This document shows positions 9,402 to 18,791 of a DNA stretch of 64,000 bases, piece by piece. This stretch comes from an uncultured Draconibacterium sp. (GTDB taxonomy: Bacteria > Bacteroidota > Bacteroidia > Bacteroidales > Prolixibacteraceae): assembly GCA_947492175.1 (NCBI GenBank), contig CANLMQ010000021.1, forward strand, positions 45,287-109,286. The letters run 5' to 3'. Each line of letters opens with the position of its first letter. The first letter of the stretch is position 1. The position numbers and the translations under genes are program-made. A model generated the notes under the pieces. The model made no database searches. It was given only the letters and a program-made list of their open reading frames with translations, and was not told where the DNA came from.

Positions 9402-11837
9402 ATGAGTACTTTTCAACTTTCTAGAATACTCATTTTTTTAATAATATTTTTTACCTGTTCATGTACTCATAAGCATTCTGAATTGACATTTGAAGAAAAC
9501 AAATGGCTCTCCCAAAATGCAGAAAGTATTGTTATTCCTTTTGGTTATTCAACTCCTCCCGATGCCTATATTAATGAAGAAGGCAGATATGTAGGTGTAT
9601 TGGTCGATTTCAGGAACGAAATTGAAAAGAATCTTGGTAAGAAATTTAAAACTCAATATGTTTCTACATGGAGCGAGCTTGTTCAATTTTCTGAAACAGG
9701 AAATAATTATATTATCGTAGGTATTGCATGGACCTTGGAGCGCGAAAAGTATCTCAACTTTACAAAGCCTTTTATTAAAATTCCGTATGTAATTATTACT
9801 CGGAAAGATTCTGACATTAGTTCAATGCAGGATTTGCAAAACAAAAATATTTGCATTGCCCGGCAATATGCCATTAAAGATTATTTAAACCGCAACTTTC
9901 CTGAATTAAAACCGGTTGAAGTTGAAGATGATCTTAGCGGACTGAGAGCAGTTTCTTCAGGCACATTTGATGCAATGATCATCAGTCAGTTATACAGCTC
10001 TTTTATTACAGAAGAAGAAGGTTTTACAAATCTAAAGATTGCCGGAGAAAGTGGATACATTAACAGATTGGCAGCGGCAGTTTCAAAAAAGGATTCTGAG
10101 TTATACACCATAGTCAATAAGGCAGTTAACCAGATTTCTGCATCAAAACAAAAAGAACTGTACCGAAAGTGGATTTATAACGCCCCCGGAAATATTTCCT
10201 TAAAAATCGTATATGCGATTCTTGTTTTATCCGGAGTAACTTTGTTTACCATTCTGATTATGTGGTTATGGTTAACAAACCTTCGTAAACAAGTTGAAAA
10301 ATCAACTAGAATTATCAGACACAATGAAAAGCGGTATCGTGCCTTAATTGAAAACTCTACAGACGCCATCTACATTTTACATAAGGGAAAATTTGTTTTG
10401 ACCAATAAAAAATTTGAAACATTGTTTGGTTATAATCATGAAGAACTACAACATCCCGATTTTGATTTTCTGCAGTTAATTGCACCGGAACACCGTGAGT
10501 ACATAAAAGTAGAGTACAAAAACATGACAGAAAATAGATCGGTTCCGTTTAATTATGAATATACAGGGTTGACAAAAGATAATAAAAGAATACATCTCGA
10601 AGTTTCAGTAAATCCGATTGAACTTGAGAACGACATAGCTACCCAGGGTCTAATTCATGATATTACTGAGCGCAAAAACAAGGAGATAGAACTTTTAAAG
10701 GCAAAAGAAAAAGCAGAAGAAAGCGACCGCCTTAAATCAGCATTCCTTGCCAACATGAGTCATGAAATAAGGACTCCGATGAATGGTATTCTGGGATTTG
10801 CCGATCTTCTGAAATCGCAAAAATACACATCAGAACAGCAAGCTGGTTTTATTGATATTATTAAAAAGAGTGGAGAACGAATGCTGGCCACAATCAATAA
10901 TATTATTGATATTTCAAAAATTGAATCAGGAGTAGAAACAGTACAAATCAGCCAGATTAGTATAGGAGAAATTATAAATGAGTTATACCATTTCTTTCTT
11001 CCTGAAGCAACACAAAGAGGTCTTGAAATTGAGATAAATGAACCGGAAGATAAATCAAATGATTTCTTTTTATCAGATGGCTACAAGTTAAATGCGATTC
11101 TTACCAACCTTATAAAAAATGCATTAAAATTTACGATAAGGGGTAAAATTTCAATTGGATATTCTATTTCTGATACGACTTTAGAATTTTATGTGTCAGA
11201 TACCGGCTTGGGAATACCTGTTGATAAGCAGGCATCGATTTTTAATTATTTTGTACAAGCCAATAACTCAACTTCACGTGGATACGAAGGTTCAGGCCTG
11301 GGATTGTCTATATCGAAGGGATATGTAGAATTATTGAATGGTGAAATTAGAATGGAATCAATTCCAGGTAAGGGCACAAGTTTTTATGTAAACATTCCTC
11401 TTAATCAGCATAAAAAAAGTGATGAAAATATAGAAGTTTACCCGGACAGGAGAAAAATGCTTCCTGACAATCTTAAAATAATAGTAGCTGAAGATGATAA
11501 AACCTCTGCCGACTATTTGGGGCTTATTTTAAAAGGAATATCAAGCGCTGTTTTATTTGCTCGTAATGGGATTGAAGCCATTGAATTAATTAGAGCTAAT
11601 CCGGATACACATATTATTTTAATGGATATTAAAATGCCTGAAATAAGCGGGCTCGAAGCAACTCGCGTAATAAGAAAATTTAATCAGAAGGTATTTATTA
11701 TCGCACAAACTGCTTTTGCAAAAGATGGTCAGCAACAAAAAACAATTAAAGCCGGATGTAATGCTTTTATACTGAAACCAATTGATAAAAATAAGCTGAT
11801 GGATATTATTGCCGGCCGATTTGAAACAACAGGCTAA
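9402..11837 (+). CDS. Hybrid sensor histidine kinase with periplasmic solute-binding domain (BvgS/EvgS-like)
   Basis: 811 residues from the ATG at 9402, chosen because it opens onto a signal sequence (SRILIFLIIFFTCSC). Order: SBP_bac_3 sensor about 35-262; membrane helix about 266-291; PAS about 308-430; HisKA with phospho-acceptor His454 (MSHEIRTPMNG); HATPase with N box (LTNLIKNALKF), DTGLGIP and GSGLGLSI; receiver from about 688 with phospho-acceptor Asp742 (LMDIKMP) and the conserved Lys in FILKPID. It should sense a small solute in the periplasm. Unlike the hybrid two-component regulators of many SusCD loci it ends at the receiver with no AraC DNA-binding domain, and no response regulator or HPt gene is adjacent. 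Confidence 0.93.
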   Translation: MSTFQLSRILIFLIIFFTCSCTHKHSELTFEENKWLSQNAESIVIPFGYSTPPDAYINEEGRYVGVLVDFRNEIEKNLGKKFKTQYVSTWSELVQFSETGNNYIIVGIAWTLEREKYLNFTKPFIKIPYVIITRKDSDISSMQDLQNKNICIARQYAIKDYLNRNFPELKPVEVEDDLSGLRAVSSGTFDAMIISQLYSSFITEEEGFTNLKIAGESGYINRLAAAVSKKDSELYTIVNKAVNQISASKQKELYRKWIYNAPGNISLKIVYAILVLSGVTLFTILIMWLWLTNLRKQVEKSTRIIRHNEKRYRALIENSTDAIYILHKGKFVLTNKKFETLFGYNHEELQHPDFDFLQLIAPEHREYIKVEYKNMTENRSVPFNYEYTGLTKDNKRIHLEVSVNPIELENDIATQGLIHDITERKNKEIELLKAKEKAEESDRLKSAFLANMSHEIRTPMNGILGFADLLKSQKYTSEQQAGFIDIIKKSGERMLATINNIIDISKIESGVETVQISQISIGEIINELYHFFLPEATQRGLEIEINEPEDKSNDFFLSDGYKLNAILTNLIKNALKFTIRGKISIGYSISDTTLEFYVSDTGLGIPVDKQASIFNYFVQANNSTSRGYEGSGLGLSISKGYVELLNGEIRMESIPGKGTSFYVNIPLNQHKKSDENIEVYPDRRKMLPDNLKIIVAEDDKTSADYLGLILKGISSAVLFARNGIEAIELIRANPDTHIILMDIKMPEISGLEATRVIRKFNQKVFIIAQTAFAKDGQQQKTIKAGCNAFILKPIDKNKLMDIIAGRFETTG

Positions 11838-11870
11838 AACTACATAACCAAATTGAACAAAACAATTTGA

Positions 11871-12215
11871 TTAACCTCCTGAACGTTTCGCTTTATAACC
11901 ATCAGCTTTAAGTATATCCAAAACCCGTTGGCAAAAATCTCCCTGAATTAAAATTTCCCCGTCTTTAACGGTTCCACCAACTCCACATTTTGATTTTAAA
12001 AGTTTACCTAAATCTTTCAAGTCATTGTTGGTACCAACAAAACCAGCTATTAGTGTTACTGCTTTTCCTTTTCGTTTTTTCCGATCCAACATTACTCTTA
12101 AAATCTGCTGTTGCGGGGGTAACGTGTCCTGCTCCTCTTTATTATCCGTTTCATACTTAAAATCCGGATTCGTAGAATACACCATTCCCAACCTGTCTTT
12201 CCAATCGTTTCCCAT
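11871..12215 (-). CDS. yciH: SUI1/eIF1-like translation factor YciH
   Basis: 114 residues. The C-terminal two thirds form the SUI1 domain: RKKRKGKAVTLIAGF, then LKDLGKLLKSKCGVGGTVKD and GEILIQGDFCQRVLDILK, the standard core of eIF1/YciH. The N-terminal 40 residues are a flexible linker. YciH homologues bind the small ribosomal subunit and influence initiation fidelity. It starts 4 bp after the membrane protein gene at 12220-12600, so the two are translationally linked, and it converges on the sensor kinase gene. Confidence 0.92.
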   Translation of the reverse strand: MGNDWKDRLGMVYSTNPDFKYETDNKEEQDTLPPQQQILRVMLDRKKRKGKAVTLIAGFVGTNNDLKDLGKLLKSKCGVGGTVKDGEILIQGDFCQRVLDILKADGYKAKRSGG

Positions 12216-12219
12216 TTAT

Positions 12220-12600
12220 CTACCTCCAAAGTATTATTATACTGCCTGTTATGTATGCAACTACCCACCAAAAATAGGCAATTTTTGTATATATTAACAA
12301 AGACTTGCTTATGCGTGTGTCAATTCCGTTTTTAAAATAAACCCACCAGGCTCCTACTACCTCGACCAACAGTACCAGAAAAGCTGAATATCCCAGTAAC
12401 CCGTGTAAAGTAAAAGGTGTTTCCCGGGCACCTGAAATCATTAAAGCAATGGCTGCCAGATCAAAAATAATCCCTAAACTCAGAAATATCAGAACAATAG
12501 AACTAACAATTCTAAAACGAATTAATGATATACTGCCTATGCCATATGTTAATAGAGAAAGGGTAATTATAAAAGCTCCTACAATTGCTAGTGGATTCAT
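12220..12600 (-). CDS. Four-helix membrane protein, TIGR03987/HsmA-like
   Basis: 126 residues, almost entirely hydrophobic, with four likely membrane helices (about 3-25, 32-55, 66-88, 100-125). The pattern TLHGLLGYSAFLVLLVEV in the middle and the Trp-rich YFWWVVAYITGS end resemble the TIGR03987 family, for which I know no biochemical role. It lies immediately upstream of yciH with a 4-bp gap. Confidence 0.6.
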   Translation of the reverse strand: MNPLAIVGAFIITLSLLTYGIGSISLIRFRIVSSIVLIFLSLGIIFDLAAIALMISGARETPFTLHGLLGYSAFLVLLVEVVGAWWVYFKNGIDTRISKSLLIYTKIAYFWWVVAYITGSIIILWR

Positions 12601-12669
12601 TTATTTTAATAATTGAAAGTACAAATATAAACTGATATGGATAAAAACAACAAGGGATATTACTAAAAA

Positions 12670-12699
12670 AAGGGTTTAGCTATTTAAAGCTAAACCCTT
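12670..12699 (-). terminator. Intrinsic terminator of the SusCD-1 operon
   Basis: Perfect 12-bp inverted repeat (AAGGGTTTAGCT / AGCTAAACCCTT) with a 6-nt loop. On the minus strand it is followed by a T-run. It lies 70 bp after the last gene of the operon. Confidence 0.85.
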
Positions 12700-12769
12700 C
12701 GTTATCTTACCTAAACTTTATTAAAAAATATTAGAGTTTTATATTACCAATATTCTCCTTTAAGTCTAT

Positions 12770-13555
12770 TTAGTACTTATTAGTAATTTCAAATGTGTCG
12801 TTATAAACACCGAAAGAACCCGCACTTACAGTCCACTTTAATACAAATGTGTAAGTGTTTGTATCACTGTTGAAATTTGATCCGTCCTGTGCTGTTACCG
12901 AGACCATACCATAGGTGGAATGTACATACCCGCTTTCAGACGTTTCCGGAACTTGAGTTATTGTACCATCCTCAGCAACCTTAAAAAGGTAATTGTATCC
13001 GCTCATCCAACAATCTTTTAAGCGATACTGCTCTGTTGCTGGTGAGTATTCCAAAGTTGCATCCCAGAAATCTTCAAAAAATACGCTGGTAAAAGTTCCA
13101 TCCGCATAAGGTGCAAAATCCTCCTTCGAAATACTAAGTTCTATTCTGGGAAATACATCTTGCTCTTTGTATGGATTTGTTTGATCCTGATCAACTGCAA
13201 TGGCAAGATGATAACTTTCCATCAATACAATCTTGTCGCTAACTTCTACTGTTATGGTCTTTTGTGATTCACCAGCAGCAAAACTTACAGATTCAGGGAT
13301 ACTGAATATTTCACTGTAAGCGTTTTCTGCAGTTAGTGATACAGTTTGTTCTGAGGAGCTTACTTCTCTTGAAATAATAACATCAAAACTTGTTGATTCA
13401 ATTGACAAAACTACAGATGAAACATTATCGTTTGAAAAATACACATTGGTACTATTGGGATTTGGCTCAGGTGAAAGTTCTCTTTCAACCTCGTCCTCGC
13501 AGGCTGCAAATAGTGCAACAACTGCTACTATTATAAAATACTTTAATGTTTTCAT
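12770..13555 (-). CDS. Surface lipoprotein of SusCD locus 1, function unknown
   Basis: 261 residues with a lipoprotein signal ending at Cys19 (ALFAACEDEVE). The Asp/Glu residues just after the cysteine resemble the surface-export signal of Bacteroidota lipoproteins. Residues 30-150 look like a beta-sandwich (VSLTAENAYSEIFSIPESV, AAGESQKTITVEV), similar in style to the N-terminal Calx-beta/BACON-type domains of SusE/F-like proteins. The C-terminal part is beta-rich with no catalytic motif. Third gene of the operon, 23 bp after susD, so a ligand-binding role at the cell surface is likely. The ligand is unknown. Confidence 0.75.
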   Translation of the reverse strand: MKTLKYFIIVAVVALFAACEDEVERELSPEPNPNSTNVYFSNDNVSSVVLSIESTSFDVIISREVSSSEQTVSLTAENAYSEIFSIPESVSFAAGESQKTITVEVSDKIVLMESYHLAIAVDQDQTNPYKEQDVFPRIELSISKEDFAPYADGTFTSVFFEDFWDATLEYSPATEQYRLKDCWMSGYNYLFKVAEDGTITQVPETSESGYVHSTYGMVSVTAQDGSNFNSDTNTYTFVLKWTVSAGSFGVYNDTFEITNKY

Positions 13556-13578
13556 ATTCTATTCTAATCTTATTTATT

Positions 13579-15243
13579 TTATATAACACCATCGATCAAA
13601 GAAGCTCCATCTCCTTGCGAAGGTTGAGCTCCACCTTCGTTTTGTTCAACGGCAACATTATTATTTGTTTCACCTTGAACAAAACGCAATAGTAACCATG
13701 GATCATCTTTTGATAGGTTAAAACGATAATCTTCAGGAACATTTGTTGCTTGATCAGGATGATAACGAATAATATTTCTTCCTAAACGCATTGCATCAGA
13801 CATTCCAAAACCTTCGCCCCACAATTCGATACGACGCTGTAACCAAACTTCATTTTGGATATCTTCTGCAGAACTAGCTTCAATGTTGTATTCCGGATCT
13901 CTGTAATCTTTTACAAAATCTTCGAGTATTTGCTTACCCTGACCAGGGTTTCCACTCATTGCAGTGGCTTCTGCTTTAATCAGTATCATTTCTTCTGCAC
14001 GCATCATACACCAGTCTCCGTCATTATAGGCAGAACCAATGCCTGAACGTTGTCCGAATTTAACATTAGCATAAGCCTGCATTGGCTCTTTTACATTCGC
14101 AATATTAGCTGTTGCAATTTCCTGGCCTTCATAGGTAATACCTTCTGATTGATCAACCCAGGCAAGCCCCTCTAAATAAGGCGATGTTTTATTCTCATCG
14201 AGCCACCAGTTTTTTCTTACATCCGTAGAATTAATTTTATTGTACAACAAAATATTAATTGATCTGTAGATACCGGCATAAGCAACGTAAGCATCTCCGG
14301 AAAAAGAACCTAGCTGCGAAGGCCATGTGGCATAATTGGCATCACTTATAACATCAGTAGGTAAAAGCAATGCCCATATCCAGTTATGGTCTGTTGCCTG
14401 ATTGAAACCTGGTTGAGTTAACTCAGAAATCTGATAAGGACTATAATTTGTCATTGCTTTATCAGCATCAGCAGCAGCATTGTTCCAGTCTTCCATATTC
14501 AGATATGCTCTTGCACGTAAACCGTACGCAACATTCTGATCAATTGCACTTTTGTTAGGACGCACATACCCATCCAGATCAGCGATGGCATCTGTCAGAT
14601 TTGTTAAAATATAAGCATACAAATCAGTTAAGGAGGCTCTTGGATTATTTCTAAAATCAGTTCCGTCCTCAACAATTGGCACAGATGGTTTGTCTTGATT
14701 ACCAACGTATTTAAACTGGAAATAAGGAGCTAGAGAAAGATAACAAAATGCTCTCATTGCTTTTGCCTGACCACGGGCATAAATCAACTGTTCATTATCT
14801 GTATCTTCCGGAATTGCACTTAAAACATCATTTGCTGCATAAATAATTTTATAAAACAATCCGTAACGCATTCGTGGGTTAGCATATGTTGGAGTGCGGT
14901 CAGAATATTCTAGCGCTGTAGAAAACCAATCATAACCGGAAACAACATTAACCATATTCCCACTGTTCAAATCCTGACTTAAAGCAATTCCAGGATAACC
15001 CACGTCATCTGCACGATAGCTAGACCCCCTGTCAAAAAAACCATCTGGTTTTCCTAGCAACGAATACATACCACTAATAGATGAATTAATTCTATTTGGT
15101 AAAGCTTCTACAGTTTCTTGTATCTGGTCATCATCTAAAGTTCCACCTTCGTGGTGCCTGTCTAAAAAATCTTCTTCACACGAAGAAAATAAGGCTACTG
15201 CAACAATGGTTGCAAATACTAATAAATAATTTTTTATTCTCAT
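13579..15243 (-). CDS. SusD/RagB family surface nutrient-binding lipoprotein (locus 1)
   Basis: 554 residues; lipoprotein signal ending at Cys22 (LFSSCEEDFLDR). The helical TPR-like core is typical: QAKAMRAFCYLSLAPYF, YGLRARAYLNMEDWNNAAADADKAM and the C-terminal ELWGEGFGMSDAMRLG motif of the SusD family. It would cap the SusC barrel and bind the nutrient. It lies 15 bp after susC. No degradative enzyme is encoded in this operon, so the ligand cannot be deduced. Confidence 0.93.
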   Translation of the reverse strand: MRIKNYLLVFATIVAVALFSSCEEDFLDRHHEGGTLDDDQIQETVEALPNRINSSISGMYSLLGKPDGFFDRGSSYRADDVGYPGIALSQDLNSGNMVNVVSGYDWFSTALEYSDRTPTYANPRMRYGLFYKIIYAANDVLSAIPEDTDNEQLIYARGQAKAMRAFCYLSLAPYFQFKYVGNQDKPSVPIVEDGTDFRNNPRASLTDLYAYILTNLTDAIADLDGYVRPNKSAIDQNVAYGLRARAYLNMEDWNNAAADADKAMTNYSPYQISELTQPGFNQATDHNWIWALLLPTDVISDANYATWPSQLGSFSGDAYVAYAGIYRSINILLYNKINSTDVRKNWWLDENKTSPYLEGLAWVDQSEGITYEGQEIATANIANVKEPMQAYANVKFGQRSGIGSAYNDGDWCMMRAEEMILIKAEATAMSGNPGQGKQILEDFVKDYRDPEYNIEASSAEDIQNEVWLQRRIELWGEGFGMSDAMRLGRNIIRYHPDQATNVPEDYRFNLSKDDPWLLLRFVQGETNNNVAVEQNEGGAQPSQGDGASLIDGVI

Positions 15244-15258
15244 AATACTATATTTTTA

Positions 15259-18200
15259 CTAGAATGAAATAGATACACCTCCGGAAACTACTCTTAATTG
15301 GCTATAAACGTAGTTTCCTGAAGAGGTAGAAATGGCTACACCTGATCCACGTGAGTTTTGTGTCTGACGAGGATCGAATCCTTTACGTGCAGTGAAGAGT
15401 GCTAAATTATCGCCCGAAACATAAATTCTAAGTTTTTGAATATTTGCTTTACGAGTGAGTGAAGCAGGGAAAGTATATCCCAAGGTGATATTATTAAGGC
15501 TCAAATAATTAGAATTAGTAAGGAAGCGGCTAGAGTTTTTCTGATCAAAATCATCAGAGTATGAAATACGTGGAACATCTGTGTTTTTATTTTCCGGTGT
15601 CCAGGCATTCAGAATATCTGTGTGCCAGTTACGTCCCAACTCTTTTCCTGTATGCATCAATTCCTGATAAGATCCCTCATAGGACTTTCCACCCAACTGA
15701 TAGGCAAACTGAACTCCAAAATCAAATCCGAATGCATTAACACTTGTTCCAAAACCACCATACCATTTAACAGCTACATCTCCTAAGTCAGCCTGCTGTG
15801 CTGCACTGTAGTCTGTTGTTGTTGTATAATCACCATTATCCGGATCAACGTAATACAACGCCATTCCTGTTTCACTGTCAACACCGGCATATTCAACCAG
15901 ATAAGCCTGATTTAATGAACCACCTTCTTTCAGAATAAATGAAGAGTTTTTAATACCATCAGTTGCCTTAGTGTATTCAGGCAATTCTTTAATTTCACTA
16001 TTGATGTGAGTAATGTTAGCAAATACACTCCAGGTCAAGTCGTTAGTTCGCAAAACATCTGATCTTAAATCAATTTCAAAACCTTGATTAAGAACCGCTC
16101 CAACGTTCTTTGGAATAGTTGATAAACCTGATGATACAGGTTGCGGCTCATTAAATAACATATCTGAGTTATAGCGGCTGAAGTAGTCAAGGCTACCACT
16201 CAATATGTTATTTTTCAATGAAAATTCAACCCCTGTATTAAACAGTTTTTGAGCTTCCCATGTCAATTCAGGATTTCCTTTATCTGAAAGTACTTTAGTA
16301 TACTCACCGGTGTCACTGTTGTAAGAAATCTGATACCTGTTTCTGTAAGCATAGTAAGATCCAATTTGATCGTTACCTTGTGTTCCAAAACTAATTTTAT
16401 ATTTCAATTCGCGAAGCCAACCTGAAGTAGACTGCATGAATCCTTCTTTTGTTAGCATCCAGGCAGCACCAACACTACCAAAAAGTCCCCAACGGTTGTC
16501 TTTTGCAAAACGAGATGATCCTTCATATCTCATAGATGCATTAAAGAAGAAACGTTCCTGAAAATCATATTGTGCCCGACCAACAAAACCTTCAGTTGCA
16601 TAATTATTGGTATATGAACTTGCATTTGAACTAGTCGGTTGTGTACCAAAAGCATTATCCAATTCAGAAATAAAAGGATCGTACAAATGGTCATTGGCTG
16701 CTGACAATACTTGGCTCTTTAATGCAAAACTCTCAAAACCTACTAAAAACTGCAAACTATGCGAATCTGAGATAGTTGTTTTGTAATCGGCCAGATATTG
16801 CTGGTTCAAAGTAAACAAACGTCTATGTTCTACAGATACATACCCTTCGGTTGTAATTGAACCATAAAATGGGTTTGACAAATAATTTGAACGAATGTTA
16901 GATGCCTCAGGAGAAACACGTGCCGTAACCGAAAATCCTTCAAATGGAGTCAGTTTTGCATAGAAAGAACCAGTGAAAAGGTCTCTTGTTTCTGTGTCTG
17001 TATCTAATATCAGGTTAATTGCATTGTTTCCTCTTGGTGCTGATCCTGGTCTGGTAAAATTGGTTGATGTTCCTTGGTCATAAATTTTATTTCCATTATC
17101 ATCGTGTGCAATCGTGCCATCAATATTTCGTACATAGAATGGATACACAGGAGCCATCATGTTACTTGTGTAAAATACGTTACCAGTACTCCCCCACGAT
17201 GTTTGATAACCCGGGCTTTCCAACTGTGTATTTACATATGCTGTTGCCAATCCTACTTTCAACCATTCTTTTGCCTGAGAATCAATTTTTCCGCGCAAAG
17301 TAAAACGTTTAAAACCAGAACCATTAATAATACCAGGATCTTCCAAATAACCTCCGGAAATAAAATACTGAGATTTATTCTGTCCTCCACGTATTGAGAT
17401 ATTGTATTCCTGGCGAAGATTTGCGTTTGCTAACGTCTCATCTTCCCAATTATCCGGTGTGTAATAATATTTATCATCAGCATAACCTAAAGTGGCATTA
17501 GGGTTTAATTTAAAATTAGTACCTATTAACCGTTCTCCTTCAGGATAAGAATAGATCTGATAACCAACACCTTGCTGAGTCAAGAAGTTAGCATCTGCAT
17601 AAGCATATGCATCTGCAGCAGAAGCTCCGTTATAGGCCTGTGAATTATACAACGCTTTATAAGCAGTTTCATAATACATGGCAGGATCAGTCATAACATC
17701 ATAGTTTGGTACACCGCGGGTTGAATGTCCCCATTTAGCATCAACATCGATAATAACTTTACCATCTTTAGAACCGTTCTTTGTAGTAATAAGAATAACA
17801 CCATTAGCCCCGCGAGCACCGTAAATTGCAGTAGAAGCTGCATCCTTCAAAACGGTCATCGACTCAATGTCGTTGGGATTTATAGTATTTAAGTTAAATT
17901 CGTATGGACTACCATCAACAATGTACAACGGCGTTGTTCCACCGTTAATAGAACCAACACCTCGAATGCGAACAGTCGCTTCTGAACCAGGTTGTCCACT
18001 ACCGTTAACAACCTGAACACCAGCTACAGCTCCTTGTAAAGCATTGGTTACGTTTGATGTAGATTTTGTTGCCAACTCTTCTCCTTTTACAGACTTTGCT
18101 GATCCAACAAATTGAGAACGTTTGGTAGTACCATATGCCACTACCAGAACTTCATCTACTCCAATAACGTCGGCAGATAATGCAGCATTTAATGTGGCTC

Positions 18201-18462
18201 CCTCAATAGGAAGTTCCTGCGTTTTCATACCCACAAAAGAAAAAACTAAAATTTTAGCGTCTTCCGGCACATTCAAAGTATAAACACCGTCGATATTTGT
18301 AACGGTTCCAATTGTTGTACCTTTAACACTCACTGAGACACCAGGTATACCAGAACCGTCTTCCGAACTTGTTACTGTTCCGGTAATAGGTTTCACCTGA
18401 GCCTCAGCCATAAGCATGCCCAAAAAGGCAATGCTAAACAGCATTAGCGCAATTTTTTTCAT
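15259..18462 (-). CDS. SusC/RagA TonB-linked outer-membrane importer (locus 1)
   Basis: 1067 residues; signal peptide (about 1-21), carboxypeptidase-regulatory-like sandwich 24-100 (GIPGVSVSVKGTTIGTVTNI), TonB box region (DEVLVVAYGTTKR), plug 115-235 with the SusC hallmark SMTVLKDAASTAIYGARGAN, then the beta-barrel ending in VSGGVSISF with a terminal Phe. There is no N-terminal STN domain, so it is not expected to signal through a sigma/FecR pair. First gene of a three-gene operon. The 329-bp upstream region carries a repeated motif that may be its control site. Confidence 0.95.
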   Translation of the reverse strand: MKKIALMLFSIAFLGMLMAEAQVKPITGTVTSSEDGSGIPGVSVSVKGTTIGTVTNIDGVYTLNVPEDAKILVFSFVGMKTQELPIEGATLNAALSADVIGVDEVLVVAYGTTKRSQFVGSAKSVKGEELATKSTSNVTNALQGAVAGVQVVNGSGQPGSEATVRIRGVGSINGGTTPLYIVDGSPYEFNLNTINPNDIESMTVLKDAASTAIYGARGANGVILITTKNGSKDGKVIIDVDAKWGHSTRGVPNYDVMTDPAMYYETAYKALYNSQAYNGASAADAYAYADANFLTQQGVGYQIYSYPEGERLIGTNFKLNPNATLGYADDKYYYTPDNWEDETLANANLRQEYNISIRGGQNKSQYFISGGYLEDPGIINGSGFKRFTLRGKIDSQAKEWLKVGLATAYVNTQLESPGYQTSWGSTGNVFYTSNMMAPVYPFYVRNIDGTIAHDDNGNKIYDQGTSTNFTRPGSAPRGNNAINLILDTDTETRDLFTGSFYAKLTPFEGFSVTARVSPEASNIRSNYLSNPFYGSITTEGYVSVEHRRLFTLNQQYLADYKTTISDSHSLQFLVGFESFALKSQVLSAANDHLYDPFISELDNAFGTQPTSSNASSYTNNYATEGFVGRAQYDFQERFFFNASMRYEGSSRFAKDNRWGLFGSVGAAWMLTKEGFMQSTSGWLRELKYKISFGTQGNDQIGSYYAYRNRYQISYNSDTGEYTKVLSDKGNPELTWEAQKLFNTGVEFSLKNNILSGSLDYFSRYNSDMLFNEPQPVSSGLSTIPKNVGAVLNQGFEIDLRSDVLRTNDLTWSVFANITHINSEIKELPEYTKATDGIKNSSFILKEGGSLNQAYLVEYAGVDSETGMALYYVDPDNGDYTTTTDYSAAQQADLGDVAVKWYGGFGTSVNAFGFDFGVQFAYQLGGKSYEGSYQELMHTGKELGRNWHTDILNAWTPENKNTDVPRISYSDDFDQKNSSRFLTNSNYLSLNNITLGYTFPASLTRKANIQKLRIYVSGDNLALFTARKGFDPRQTQNSRGSGVAISTSSGNYVYSQLRVVSGGVSISF

Positions 18463-18530
18463 AGAATAAAATTTAAAAATAGTTAATAACTCACTCAGTA
18501 AATAGGAAGCTAATGTAAATAAAAAAATGG

Positions 18531-18636
18531 AATTAACATATTTTTAGATAAAATCATAACTTTTAACCTCTAAAAAAAAACAATCTGACATTATGTTAAT
18601 TAACATTCATTTATTTTATATAGTCCATAACTTTTA
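18531..18636 (-). promoter_or_regulatory. Two-copy repeat upstream of SusC-1
   Basis: AATTAACAT at 18531-18539 and 18598-18606, each followed by CATAACTTTTA at 18555-18565 and 18626-18636. The second copy also forms the perfect palindrome ATGTTAATTAACAT (18593-18606). The pair lies 69-174 bp upstream of the susC start. This arrangement suggests a binding region for an unidentified regulator; the rest of 18463-18791 is AT-rich with nothing else recognised. Confidence 0.4.
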
Positions 18637-18791
18637 CTGACTAAATAATATATAAAGCCCCTTTTTTGTTCATTATTTATATAGTTGTTTTAGGGGAGAC
18701 TCTTTTTTGAAGTAATACATCACCCATAAAAGGCACGTTTTAGCAATTATTACAGATTTGTTAATCCGTAATAATTAAGGATATAAGAGGA

